Shown: in pieces, positions 36,601-48,405 of the stretch
Numbering within the stretch: position 1 is the stretch's first letter
Layout: every line of letters begins with the position of its first letter
Source of the DNA: Amylostereum areolatum
Taxonomy: Eukaryota > Basidiomycota > Agaricomycetes > Russulales > Stereaceae
DNA: 64,000 nucleotides
Reading direction: 5' to 3'
Assembly: GCA_012932865.1 (NCBI GenBank)
Contig: SAXG01000004.1
Span: 1,426,001 to 1,490,000, forward strand
Position numbers and translations under genes: made by a program
Notes under the pieces: model-generated
Database searches by the model: none
Seen by the model: only the letters and a program-made list of their open reading frames with translations
What the model was told of the DNA's origin: nothing

Positions 36601-37253
36601 CCTCGCGCAGCACGCGGATGGCGCTGTCAACATCTGCGGTGTCTCCCAATCGTTGGAATTGATGCATGAAGGCGCCGCCCAGGTTGTTGAGGTACATGGG
36701 CTTGTTGGCGTGGCCCTCGGGAGTGAGTTCGACAGCCTCTCGATGCACGCGGATGGCGCTGTCAACATCCACGAGGTCTCCCAACCGCTCGAATCGACGC
36801 ATAAAGGAGGTGCCGAGATTGGTGAGGCACATCGGCCTGTCGGTGTGGCCCTCGGGAATGAGGTCGACGGCCTCGCGCTGCAGGCAGATGGCACTGTCGA
36901 CATCCACGACATCTCCCAGCCGCACGAATCGACTGAAGAAGGATATTCCGATGTCGTGCAGCCGCGCAGGCTTGTCGGCATGGCCCTCAGGAGTAAGATC
37001 GAGAGCCCGTTGCTCAAACGCGATGGCTGTTTCGATGTTTAGCGGATCGCCCTTCTCCTCAAATTCGTTGTAAAAGGAAAGGCCGACGTCGGCCTGTGAT
37101 GAAGGCTCTTGAGAGATGAACCGAGCAGAATAGTCCAGCCTTGCTTGGACTGTATCGAGTTGGCGAAGGTTAGAAAGATGCTGCACGTCTTCGTCTGCCT
37201 AACACGCGGTGTCAGCAGTGGGGGAGACCTGCATAAAGAGCCGCATTCACCAT
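33682..37253 (-). CDS. TPR-CHAT protein (caspase-like peptidase), copy A
   Basis: Three exons (37251-37253 holding only the ATG, 34538-37198, 33682-34476) give 1,152 residues. The large exon encodes about 13 tetratricopeptide-like repeats of roughly 46 residues, each with the pattern LNNLG.SF..RFERLGD...DSAI..QREAVDLTPEGHA. The C-terminal CHAT domain follows (LTWCATGPLAFLPLHAAG). Its putative catalytic elements are WIHLACHAHQ (His) and LAFLSACQTATGD (Cys). CHAT peptidases belong to clan CD with caspases and separases, and in bacteria TPR-CHAT proteins act as effector proteases. Exon 2 has no ATG near its 5' end and needs the upstream ATG exon. Copy A lacks a stretch near the N-terminus, about 65-70 residues, that is present in copy B. 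Confidence 0.88.
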
Positions 37254-38025
37254 TATTTCTAAGTCGAGTACCTGCGTGGTACGTCAGAGACGGGCTTCAA
37301 GTCCTGTTCGCCTAAAGAGCCTTAACGGGGATATGAGAGACCGAAGTCTGGCATTGGCAGTCAGTCAGTGGCTCTTCTGGTTCGAGTTCACGGAGACGTA
37401 CTGCGAGTGATATTAAATAATAGAAGACCAAGGGTTTTTGACCGGCCGATGTTGATGTGTTAAAGAAGGCGATCATACGGATAGTTGTAACCCGAGGGAA
37501 AAACTAAGAATAAGACCGACAATGCAGTCTGAGTTTAAAGAAAACCGTCGGAAGAAACGCGCACATACGGGTCCTCTCTCTAGCAGAGCAGAGTGTGCGA
37601 GCGCGGAGGGAGAGCTGGACGGAACGGATGCTGGACAGGAGACGGTGCAGGTGGGGGCAGAAGATGGGACGCCTGCGCGCCGTCGCCGTATTTTGAGTCT
37701 CGCCGGGGATTGTTGTGCACGGGCCAGAGGAACCGAAATTGAAGTCTGTATGTGGGTATAAGGGAGGGTTGACGCCCACGCCATCCCATGTGACGCACAT
37801 GTTGATGCTATAAACCCTGATTCACCGCCGCACAGAAGTATAAACAGATCGCCGTCATGACGTTTCGCAAGAGCACGATATCATACACAATGACCGGGGG
37901 CACAGTCATGCAGTAGACAGTTGATTTGTGTGTTGCGCAACGAGATAATGCCTTGGGAGAATGGACGTCAGCATCCCCCGTACGAAAGGATACCCAACAA
38001 ACACCCTTTACTCACCTCGTTTCCG

Positions 38026-39190
38026 TCATAGCGTTCGATCACCACGTTCCTCGTAGTATCGCACTCCACCAACATCCGCTAGCACCTCTCTGAACACCCG
38101 CCGCTTCGTCTCAGATCCCGTGCCGAGATCGCATAAACGTCGTCTTGGGCGATAAGCTGTGGGGAAGGGGCTTGCAAGAGAACCGCGTGAAGTTCCAAGA
38201 TTGTGACTGTAAGGCAGGTACACCGTGACGATCGCGGGGGATGGGGATGCGCGAGAACGTGTCTTGCTGTGTAACGGGGAAAAACAGGATCTACGGGAAG
38301 TCCCGTACGTTAGGCTAACCCGAGGTGGACAGCATCCAGGGACAATCCAAGGAGGCCAGTGGGTTAGGACTCGGACTTTTAACAAGAAAGGCAGGTGCGG
38401 GAAAAGACCGTCAAGATGGTGACGAGGCCTTCTAATTGTTTCGACAGACGCAGCATCCTCGTGCGCATTTGTTGGTACTCAGTGGGGTACGTCAGGGTTC
38501 AGGGATAGGATCGCGGCACGTTGGTGTGCCCTTGACGAATAACGATTCGAAAACGGCCTGAGATACGAGACCGGAAAGTCAGTATATGTTCTGCGTATAA
38601 ACGCGTGTGGCTCACCACCGGTCCTCCCAGAGACACGTCCATGGCTCGAGGGGCTGTCCCAATGAAGACCGGGCCTACATGCGACGGATTCAGGTGATGT
38701 TGGAGAAGGGCGTCCACGTTCACATCCAGATCGCGAAAGCGCCGAATCACTTGGCTCCGGGCGGCGGGGGGAGACACGAATTTTGTGTATGACTCCGAGC
38801 GGTGCTGGGCACGAGCCGATGTTGGTGGTGGCATGGTCGTGGGCGCGGTCATGGGCGCGGTCGTCCTAGATATTATCGCGTGTTTCTCGGGCGTCCAGTC
38901 GATCACGATGAAGAGCGACGGTCTGTTGCCTTGCAAAGCGGTTCGAGTCCATCCTGCGGGCCACGGTGCACAATCTGCGTCATGTCTTTATGCACAACGC
39001 ACGGCCTCGCTTCGTCGGTGTGCTGCTTAAGAGGAGGTCCACGGCGAGGCGGGGCAGGGGGGGAAAGGCCGACCAGAGTTTTCGATCATTTTGCTTGATC
39101 ATGAGACCTGGGACGATGGAAGACCGGGTCCCGGAGGGCTTAACAAGGCGTCGTATCCGGAAGAGGAGGGTGTTTTTGGTCTCCAAGGTG
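38026..39190 (-). CDS. Uncharacterised gene upstream of TPR-CHAT copy A (structure unresolved)
   Basis: A minus-strand frame ends with EVLADVGGVRYYEERGDRTL and a stop at 38026-38028. The same ending (ALADMSGLPYDEKRCDQTL) is found at the matching place upstream of copy B. Further upstream, 38499-38936 is open and contains HHLNPSHVGPVFIGTAPRAMD, which aligns with 46540-46640 in copy B. Exon joints could not be fixed and the family is unknown to me. One or both copies may be degenerate. Confidence 0.35.
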
Positions 39191-39199
39191 GAGTACAGA

Positions 39200-41690
39200 C
39201 TTGGATGGTCCTTCAGGTCCTCAAGAAACCCGCGGACGTGGGCGTTGCGTCTTGCACGCGGCCATCTGGAAATCAGTCTGCGACGTTAGATGAGTCGTCG
39301 AGTAAATGGGAAATAAGCACTCACGAGCGGAATGGAGCTAAGCAGACGGTTTTCGTGACTGCATGTCGTCGCTAGTTAATGCCTACGAGATTTTCGCTTC
39401 ATCTCTCGGAACAGGGTTGGAAGGGGAAGGGGTGAGAGGTAGAAGAGACCGGGGGTGGAGGTGGCCAGTGCGGTGAGCCACTTGAAGTGTAGTGGAAGGC
39501 TGATAGTGACGAGAGGAACGGATGACGGTTTGTTCGACTTCAAGTTTCAGAGTAACGAGTTCATTGTCGTCGTCCGGTAAACGGAATCTGCCGAGCAAAG
39601 TCTCGGAGATTGATTTCGGTCCTCGTCTCTCCTCCAGTTCTCGTGAACGGCCATTGCAGCAATTTGCAGAACCTTGTAGCGGTCCCATTTCAAATACATT
39701 TGTGGGAGTTTGATCACCGACGGGATGCCGATCGATGCCGAGGTGGGTCGCCCCGTCTGGGTATCACGTGACTTGCCGACGCTGATGACCCCGTCACGTC
39801 CCCGCCCTCCGCTCACCGATGACCGCGTTGCCCATCGCTCGCTCCCGCCACTCCATCCCCGCTCCCCTCAACTGTATTTCATGTCGGAGAGAAGGCACGT
39901 ACACTCTGCTGAAGCTCAATACAGAAGTTTGCGCTGAGGACGAGATTGGTGTGCCGTTGACGTCGAGGATGACGATGCCGCCGCGGTGCGCTGCCGCCCA
40001 AGTCGGGCGAGATGTCGGGCGGGGGGGGCCCCGGCGGCGACAGCCCCTGGAACTCTTTTCGGCATCACCCGGTCGGATCATGAAACCCGTGCCCTCGAGT
40101 TCGAATCACGGCCGCTACAAGGTTCTGCAAATTGCTGTGACCTCTCTCTCGGGTATCCTTTCAAAGGCTTTGGTCAGCTCACATCAATTTTCATCCTTTT
40201 CCGCCTCACGACGCATGGACGAATGTCTATGGAATTGCGGCGGTGGAGTGCTGGATGCGATGGAGAAGTTGCTCGCCCTGCTACGGTGCGTATTCCTTGC
40301 CGCACTTTCTCTCATTTCTCCGGCTCACCAGGCATACAAATCACTCAGGCTTTCATTTCCCTCTTTGGGGCCCCGCTTCATCTCGACAAGATCTCCCCGC
40401 AGTCGGCGATGGCTCCTCCCGCTCTCACCCAAATCCGCTCCTCCGGTCACTACTTTTCGGTTCCGTCCCCAGCGTCTTTTATATCCCCCAATGATCTCTT
40501 ATAAGTTGCGTGCTTGCCAAGTCTAGGCGTCCCCCCGGCGCACCACCATACCCATCTCCTCCTTCCGCATACCTCTGCTCTGGTTTCAGACCAGACCCTC
40601 ACGAGTGCAAGACCCCAAGTCCGATCAAGGCCCCGTCCTGTCTACGGCGTAGGACCTGGACCTAGAACTCCGGAGGACGTATGGGAGGAGTGCATGGCCA
40701 AGGGACGCGAGGGGGATGGATGATGTTCAGCTGTACGAACAATGTGCTCTCTACTCGTGCGCGTACGTATCTTCTTTCTTTCTCGCTCATCCTTCAGGCT
40801 CATGTGTCACCTCCAGCTCTCACCGTGGTCTCAATATGAAACTTCCAATCAACCTCATTCACGCGCCGTCTCGCCCCACTCTAGGCCTTTGTCTGTGGCC
40901 TCAAGGATCCCAAACCGAGCCGCTCAATCAAAGGATCCGCTGAAGGCCATTTGCGGGAAATTAAACGCCACGGCGACCTCAATCGGACCCCTTCGTTCGG
41001 CCTCCCCGATACAGTCGCCCTCTCGAAGAACATTAGCAGCCACTTCGAGGAGGAGACGGACAAGATCGCGAGAACAATGAACATAAGAGCAACACCGGGC
41101 TTGTGCCTCATACTTACCACGCGGCCCTCGATCTACCTATATCGGACAGAAATCGAACGAGATAGAGGCAGTAAGGAGGACCTTTGTTGGGTGCGAGTGA
41201 GCTGGTCTACCGTTCGTTGTTCCGCGCAGCGTTCTCCGAAACAGTGAAACCTAAACTGTTTTGTCCAGTCCCCTCCGCATTATCTCCCAATCCACAGTCG
41301 GCTCGACGGTTTCATTGAAGGAACCGTCCATCCCGTTGAAGACCATCGTCAGCATGTCGAAGGCTCGCCTCTACAACAATCCCCGCTAGTTCGCATGAGG
41401 ACTCGCGTAGACTTCACTTTGAATACAATACATGTACAACGATGCATCAATGCGGAACATAGTGCATAGAGGCGGAGGTGTCTGACAGCTTGTATGCGCG
41501 TATGAGGAACGACAGATACACATCGCGACTCACTACAGGTGGGAGGCAGTCTGTCGAAGGACATGTGCGTATGTACGGTGCATCGATCCACGAATGTATG
41601 CACAGGTCTTCAACGAAAATCCGAAACCAGCGGCATGAAACGACGGAACAGAAAAATGGGAGGATATGATGAAGAGGCTTGGAAATACAA
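39200..41690. other. Spacer between the two TPR-CHAT cassettes
   Basis: Mostly unassigned. A perfect 26-bp inverted repeat occurs at 39657-39682 and 40112-40137; read outward, both copies can encode RYKVLQIA. A possible small plus-strand gene at about 40215-40723 starts MDECLWNCGGGVLDAMEKLL, shows a GTGCGT donor and a CACCAG acceptor, and may end VYGVGPGPRTPEDVWEECM. It has no recognised family and its frame could not be closed. I saw no tRNA that folds. Confidence 0.35.
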
Positions 41691-41698
41691 ACATAGGC

Positions 41699-44600
41699 TC
41701 AAATCCCAATGTGAATAAAGGGCACCCATCGGACGAAGTTTTTCTCCCCGACCTGATCGCGCAGACGCTTCACCGCCGCATGGAGCGCGTACGCCACCTT
41801 CCTTCGATCTTGCCCGCCCTCCTCCATCAACCGCGAGTAGAACTCCTTCGCAACTACAGGCGCATCCTTGTCCTTGATCGACCACATCGTCGCCACGACG
41901 CTTGTATATCCCGCCATCAGCATTCCCGCCGCGAGATGGACCGCCTCCTCCGTCAGTTTCTCGTCGCCGGTGGCGGTTTGACAGGCCGACAGGAACGCGA
42001 GCTCGGTGTGCTTGAACGAGCGTTGCATGATGGACAGGAGATCCAAGCGGCTGTTGTGGAGGATGAACGCGCTCTGCGTAGGGTCTTGGGGATGCTGATG
42101 CGCGTGACAAGCCAAATGGATCCAGCCGTGGTCTGCCATGGCGCCTAGCACGGAATCCTTGGTCGCCGCCTCTCCGTCTAGATACAATCCTTGGTTTCCG
42201 ACGATTTCCTTGACAGCCGCAATCTCCTCGATGGTCCCAGGCAATGAACTTTGACCTGGTGTTCCAGGCTGCGATACAGCCAAAACGCTAGGAGTCGGCG
42301 AGCGACTGCAACCGCGTCGTCCAGCCTCGAGTAGTGCGGAAAGGGTTGGCGTGTAGGATGAGACGACAAATTCGAAAACTTTTGGCCCTGCTTCATCGTA
42401 GATCCCGGCCGCATGGAGGGGAAGGAACGCCAAGGGACCCGTCGCACACCAGGTGAGGTGAGGAATATTGCCTGTGGACCACAAATCACCCGACGACTAC
42501 GAACAACCAGAGTCGGTGAGTATACGTGCTATGAGTACAGCGATGCATAGATCTTACCTCGGCGAGCGCATTGAGAACCGGCTGCACGATAGCCGACCAA
42601 AGGTTTCCTAAAATTTGTGATGGCTTGTCGCTGGCCAAAGGTGTCCGCGCCGTCGCACTGCCCCGTTCCCGCACGCTCGCGTTTTTGAGCGATTGGAGTA
42701 AGGCTTTCTGCCAATGATCTACAGTTCCATGGGAAAGCGTGGGGAGCGGAATGTGCATGACTGCTTCAGAGCACTGTCGAAGAACCAATGCATCACAACG
42801 TTCCTTGGCGATGTTGACTACGACCACAGGACCGGACTCAGCAACCGGGAGAAGATGTGCGAGCCTCTTTGGTCGCAAGAAATCTTCGCATCCAGGGAGG
42901 GTGCGCGCCTTCTCAACCATCCGCTCGTATTTCTCTGCGAGACGACGGTGGTTCTGCGCGTCATCCTCCAACGATGTCTCCTCTTCCTTCCCGTTGGACT
43001 GGAGGGCCGGCCTTGTTCCCGCAACGTCAAGCGCATGTGCAGTTTGTTCCAAGTCATCTGCAAGCGCTGAGTCCACGGCACGCAGGTCATCGAGCGGTGT
43101 GCGGAGCTGAAGCATCTGTCTCCAGATGACACACCGGCCCTCCTCCAGCCATTCGAGAGCACACGCCAAGTCACCGGCGGCGATTGCGGCGGCAACGGCC
43201 TCACTCACCACTTCCGCTATGGCAGGAAGCTCCTCATACCGACGGTGAAGGTCGGAGCCTAGCCATACCATGCGCGGCACAAGCGCAAGCACCACCTGGT
43301 AGGCCTCCAAGGGTGAGGATGTGGAAGGCGGAGAGGACAGGAGCAGAGCCCATTGTCGGGAAGCATCGAATCTGCCTGACGGTGGGCCAGAAGGATTATC
43401 TGCGGCTTTCCTGAAAACATCGATGGCGGCCTGAAAGTCGGCCATCTCCCCCAACCGCTGAAATCGATGCCGGAGGGAGTGTCCAAGGTTGTTGAGTAGG
43501 GAAGTCCTGTCAGCGTGGCCCTCGGGAGCGAGACCAAGAGCCTGACGCTGAACATGGATGGCGCTGTCAATATCTGCCACGTCTCCTCTCCCGTTGAATC
43601 GACAAAGGAGTGATCCTCCGAGGTTGTGGAAGCACATGGGCTTGTTGGCATGGCCCTCGGGAGTGAGATCGACAGCTTCGCGCTGCACACAGATGGCCCT
43701 GTCGATATCCACAAAATCCCCCGACCGTTTGAATCGACACTGTAGAGAGATTCCGAGGTTGGTGAGCCATCCAGGCTTGCTGACATCGCCCTCGGGAGCG
43801 AGATCGACGGCCTGGCTCTGCACGTGGATGGCATTGTTGATATCCACTACATCTCCCAACCGCTCGAACCGACGCATGAGGGATCCTCCAAGGTTATTGA
43901 GGTACATAGGTTTGTCGGCATGGCCATCGGGAGTGACGTTGACAGCTTCGCGCTGCACACTGACGGCACTGTTGATATCCGTGATGTCTCCCAACCACAT
44001 GAATCGATGCTGGAAAGAGGTTCCAAGGTTGTTGAGATACATAGGTTTGTCCGCATGGCCCTCGGAGGTGAGATCGACGGCCAAGCGCTGCACACGGACG
44101 GCACTGTCGACGTTGACCACATCTCCCAACCGGTCGAATTGACACTGAAAGGACAGGCCAAGGTTGTTCAGCAACCCCGGCTTGTTGGCGTGGTTCTCGG
44201 GAGTGAGATCCACGGCCTGGGTCTGCACACAGATGGCACGGTCAATATCCGCCATGTCTCCCAGTTGCCTGAATCGACACAGGAGGGATCCGCCAAGGTT
44301 GTTGAGGTACATGAGCTTGTTGGGGTGGCCCTCGGGAGTAAGATCGGCAGCCTGGCGCTGCAGACGGATGGCGCTGTCGACATCCAGGACGTCCCCCGAC
44401 CGCTGGAATCGACACATAAAGGAGTTTCCGAGGTTACCGAGCCACCCAGGCTTGTCGGCGTGGCCTTCGGGAGTGAGATTGACGGCCTCGCACTGCACTC
44501 GGATAGCGCTGTCGATATCCGCCACGGCCCCAAACCGCTGGAATCGCCGCATCAGGGAGTTTCCTAGGTTGCTAAGTAGGGTAGGCTTATTGGGATGACC

Positions 44601-45342
44601 CTCGGGAGTAAGATCGATGGCGTTGCGCTGCACGCAGATGGCGCTGTCGACGTCCACGACATCCCCCGACCGCTCGAATCGACCCCGAAAGAAGTTCCCA
44701 AGGTTATTGAGCCATGCAGGTTTGTCGGCGTGGCCCTCGGGAGTAAGATCGACAGCCTTGCGCTGCAGACGGATCGCGCTGTCGACATCTGCCACGTCTC
44801 CCAACCGCTCGAATCGACGCAGGAAGGAGTTTCCGAGATGATTAAGTCGGATAGACTGGTCGGCGTGGCCTTCGGGCGTGTGATTGACGGCCCGTTGATT
44901 GAAGATGATGGCCGTTTCGATGTCTACCAGATTGCCACGTTCCTCGAACCGTTCGTAGAAGGATATACCGACGCGGGACAGTAACGAGGCATCCTCAGGC
45001 ATATGCTGAGCGAAATACTCCAGCCTTGCTTGGACTGTATCGCGTTGGTGAAGGTTGGGGAGATGCTGGAAGGAGGTTCGCAATATCATCGCAAATAGGT
45101 GGCGTATCTCTTCGAATCGCTCCGACCCGGGATTCAGACTGAGAACCATTGACAGAAGCGAAGTGAAGAACGTCGGGGACCCCATGGGAGCGAGCTGGCC
45201 GATGTCGGACGAGGATCGTAACAACGTGAGTATCTGGTCGTATTCCCCAGTGCCAGCAGCCTTCGATTGCATAATTTGATCCGCCTAAACGTGTCGATGT
45301 CAGTGGTAGGTCACAATCACTCAGCGACCCGCAACTCACCAT
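41699..45342 (-). CDS. TPR-CHAT protein (caspase-like peptidase), copy B
   Basis: Three exons (45340-45342 holding only the ATG, 42558-45284, 41699-42496) give 1,175 residues. Domain order matches copy A: an N-terminal region (LLRSSSDIGQLAPMGS), about 13 TPR-like repeats, a linker with GDLACALEWLEEGRCVIWRQM, then the CHAT domain with WIHLACHAHQ and LAFLSACQTATGD. The intron between TPR and CHAT parts falls at the same place in both copies. In this copy an in-frame ATG also lies 13-15 nt inside exon 2, so the separate ATG exon is less certain than in copy A. The linker and CHAT domains of A and B are nearly identical while the repeats differ more. I infer a regulated protease in which the TPR array senses a partner; the substrate is unknown. 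Confidence 0.88.
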
Positions 45343-45982
45343 TATGATTCGTGGATTTGCGGGGGGATGCGCTTCGGTCGCGTTCGAGTAAGGAAAGGAA
45401 CACGGGATACTGAGGCTCTAGGATTGGCGATAGGCCAGTGCACCTTCTACCTTCAGTCCAAGGAGAGATGTAGGTATCTTGAGGGCAAAGGGCTTCGGCA
45501 GAGCGAGTATGATGAAGACTCCTTGACGAAGGCAAGGACAGGGTAAGTTGGAATCCGGGGATGGGACTATACATAACGCCGACGAGTAAGTATGTTATAG
45601 TTAACTCAGTCGAAAGAAAGGCGCACATAGGGTTAATCTCAGTGCACTTGTGTCATAGGGTACGAGGGGACAGGGCTCGCGTCCTGGACGGAATACGATG
45701 GTGGGTGGAAAAAGAGACTTCTGTGCGCCGTGGTTGGTTTTGTAGTCTTGAGAGAGATCAGCGTGCACGGGCCAAAGAAACCGAGATTGAAGTGTAAAGA
45801 TAGATATAGAAGGGAGAGAGTATGGCAACGTTGGGGATGTGCTATCAGACACAAGGGCCGGGGGTACACCAATGCGGGGTGCATTTGCACCGATATGTCG
45901 ACCTAAGTGGACGGATGTCAGCACACCGCGTGTGAAAAGATACCCAAGGGCCAAGACGAACCGTTTGCTGGCCTTGCTTCTT

Positions 45983-47106
45983 TTATAGCGTTTGATCACA
46001 ACGTTTCTCATCGTACGGCAGTCCACTCATATCTGCCAGCGCCCCCCTGAACCCATGTCCCATCTTCGCCCCGAATCCTGTGTCACGCTGCATGAATTTC
46101 GTCTGAGGCGATGAGCTCCAGGGAAGGGGACTTGCGCGCGGCTCGCGCGATACTACAGAATAGCAAGGTCTGGACGTCAAATGTCGATCGCACGGGATGG
46201 AGCAAAGGCAAGATATGCCGGGACACAGGTCCACACGCGATATGCAGGCAGGAAGCGGAAAGGCAGCCTCGAAAAGGAGCATTGAATTGGAATCTTCACA
46301 GTGGGAGAAGGCATGCAGGACAGGGGTAGGCGCGGGAGATGAAGGTCGTGATCAGATCGATGGTTGCTTCGGCAGACGCGGCTCCTCGAGGTTAATTAGT
46401 CGTAGGTGTGTATTGAGTTCCTCCAATTCTTGACGATGTGGACTTCGCACGGACGAACTCGCAGCCAGCCTAAAAGACGAGAGAACACGACGGTCAGTAT
46501 ACGTTTGACATGCATATACCCATGGCTTACCCTTCTCAGTCCTCCCAGATACAGCCCCATGGCTCAGAAATGTGCCCGTCACAATGAAGGCCGTGTATAC
46601 ACGCGATGCATTGAGGTGACGATAAAGGAAGACGTTTGATGCCCATGGTTATCACAGCTATTGCGCGGAGAGAGGTGTTGCTCATCCGCAATGAGTGGAG
46701 AGCCCAGGACGGAACGAAATCGTCGTCGGACGCGATGGGTGTTAGACATGTGGGTCAGGTCGTGGGGGATGCCGCTGCGAAAAAGAGGTTTATATCCAGC
46801 ATGAACGGGTTGAGGTAATGACGTGCCTTTATCCTTTCAGCACCAACACGATAAATAGCTGTGAGCACTGAGTACAGTGTTGAGTGAGAGCGCGACCACG
46901 CTCATTCCGACCATCGTGGCCGGTCCAGAGACAAAAGAAGACCTTTGTTTGGAAAAGGCCAGCCATGCTGGGAATGTTGTGCTTACGTCGGCGCGACCAT
47001 GGGACATCCGAAAGCTAGACCCCTCTGCTAACAAAGAGTTAGTTGAGAGCACAGTCAGCCGTGGATAGGAAAAAAGGCGACCAAGTTTCTTGTGTTCCGC
47101 TCGCAA
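45983..47106 (-). CDS. Uncharacterised gene upstream of TPR-CHAT copy B (structure unresolved)
   Basis: This is the paralogue of the region at 38026-39190. The frame ends ALADMSGLPYDEKRCDQTL with a stop at 45983-45985. A conserved upstream block around 46540-46640 reads VTGTFLSHGAVSGRTEK before a GTAAGC donor. An exon near 46870-47000 carries a hydrophobic stretch (SGPATMVGMSVVALSLNTVLS) that could be a membrane helix. I cannot name the family or close all joints. Confidence 0.35.
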
Positions 47107-47630
47107 TTCTTCGGCAAGCCATCGCAGGCCGTATTAGCGCTGAGGATTCAGAGATATGAGGCCTGAGGGAAGAGAGGCGTAAAATTGGAGACAGTGAGAC
47201 CGGTCATGGACGTTGTAGACAAGCTGCGTGCGGCGCCTATGCAACAATTCGAACTTTGATTTCAACCATCAACCATGATCTTCATACCCTCCTGTCCTCA
47301 CCTGTCCTCGTTCACCTATGGATAACGGCTGTAGAACTCTATCTGTCAGGTGAAAGCAAGCATAGCCATGGAATATATTGGCAGGGTACGGACTTTGACG
47401 ACAAGTACGACGCCATCGTCCCCCGATTCCCGGAACTCGTCTCACTTGCACAGTGCGGAGGAAGGGCACCCTCAAGAGCGCAATCTTGCTAGAGGTGCGC
47501 CTTTTTTTACGTCGCACCCATCCTCATCGCATGTACTTAGGCTCCGAGTGCTCACAGGCTGACGCTGAAGTTCATTACGATCGAAATTACCGGCCTTGCG
47601 CGCATCTTGCCTTCAACCACAACAGTTACG

Positions 47631-48275
47631 ATGGGCTTCGCAGACTCGTTCGACGCGAAAGATACTACTGTCGAGGTATGTGCTGTGACGTGTGTATATA
47701 TGCGCGTACTCAATCTTTCCAGTTTACCGGATGGCCTGCCGACGTAACGGGTCTTGAGCGCGTCATGCTCACCGCTCGTGGCGACCTCCAGCGCCTCCTC
47801 AGGCAAGCACACCTGACACGTTTCGCTTGTCCCGTCGCAAGCTAAAAACACCCATAGCGCGTATTTCAACCACACGATAACTATCCAGCCCATCTTTGCA
47901 AACACCTTTCCGCAAGGCGTCGACATGGACGCCGTCTCGCCAACGAACCCCGTCACCCAACACAGGCAGGTGCATCTCCTGTGCTCCAAAAAAGTGACCT
48001 GCGTCGCCACGTCGACCGTTCGCGTCACCTCGCCTCCATGCGCAAAGCTCTTCCTCGAGGACAAGTTCGCTATCGGGCAGATGTTCCGCAAGCTCGGGTG
48101 CGCGCCAAAGTTCACGCTGTGTGAGTGCGGGGCGGGGCTGGGCGAAGACGGAAAGCGGACGCTGCGGAGGAGGTACTTGCTGACGACGGAGGGGTTCGAG
48201 TGCGACATTGTGGAGGAGTTTCCCGACCGCGACATGTTCGACCGAGGCGCGGCATGGCTGGACACGATCATGTGA
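47631..48275 (+). CDS. Conserved agaricomycete protein of 180 residues, unknown function
   Basis: Three exons (47631-47675, 47723-47802, 47858-48275) give 180 residues. The second intron (55 nt) starts GCAAGC, a GC donor. Conserved-looking blocks are LERVMLTARGDLQRLLSAYFNH, KKVTCVATSTVRVTS, KFAIGQMFRKLGCAPKF and the end RRRYLLTTEGFECDIVEEFP. I have seen this layout (N-terminal helix, beta-sheet core, GIGQ-type loop, final C-x-I-x-E-x-F-P strand) in uncharacterised fungal proteins, and it resembles chorismate-lyase-like folds. No enzyme activity can be assigned from sequence. Confidence 0.75.
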
Positions 48276-48405
48276 CGTGATCGCGTCGCGTCCCTCGAAG
48301 AGTCTCACCCACCAGCAAGTGGTATGCTAGATTGGAGGACACTCGGATACCACAAACAATGAGCAAAATAGATCACTCATAGAAATCACAACGCGAAAAA
48401 ATCCG

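Noticed and set aside
35411..37042. Long plus-strand open frame (over 540 codons) opposite the TPR array of copy A
   Set aside because: It is antisense to the repeat array and its repetitive sequence mirrors the 138-bp TPR repeats. The same effect is seen opposite copy B at 43-45 kb. No start, splice or family support.
38930..38950. tRNA-like T-loop sequence GGTTCGAGTCC, and a similar TTCGAATC near 40100
   Set aside because: No matching acceptor, D or anticodon stems within 80 bases in either place.
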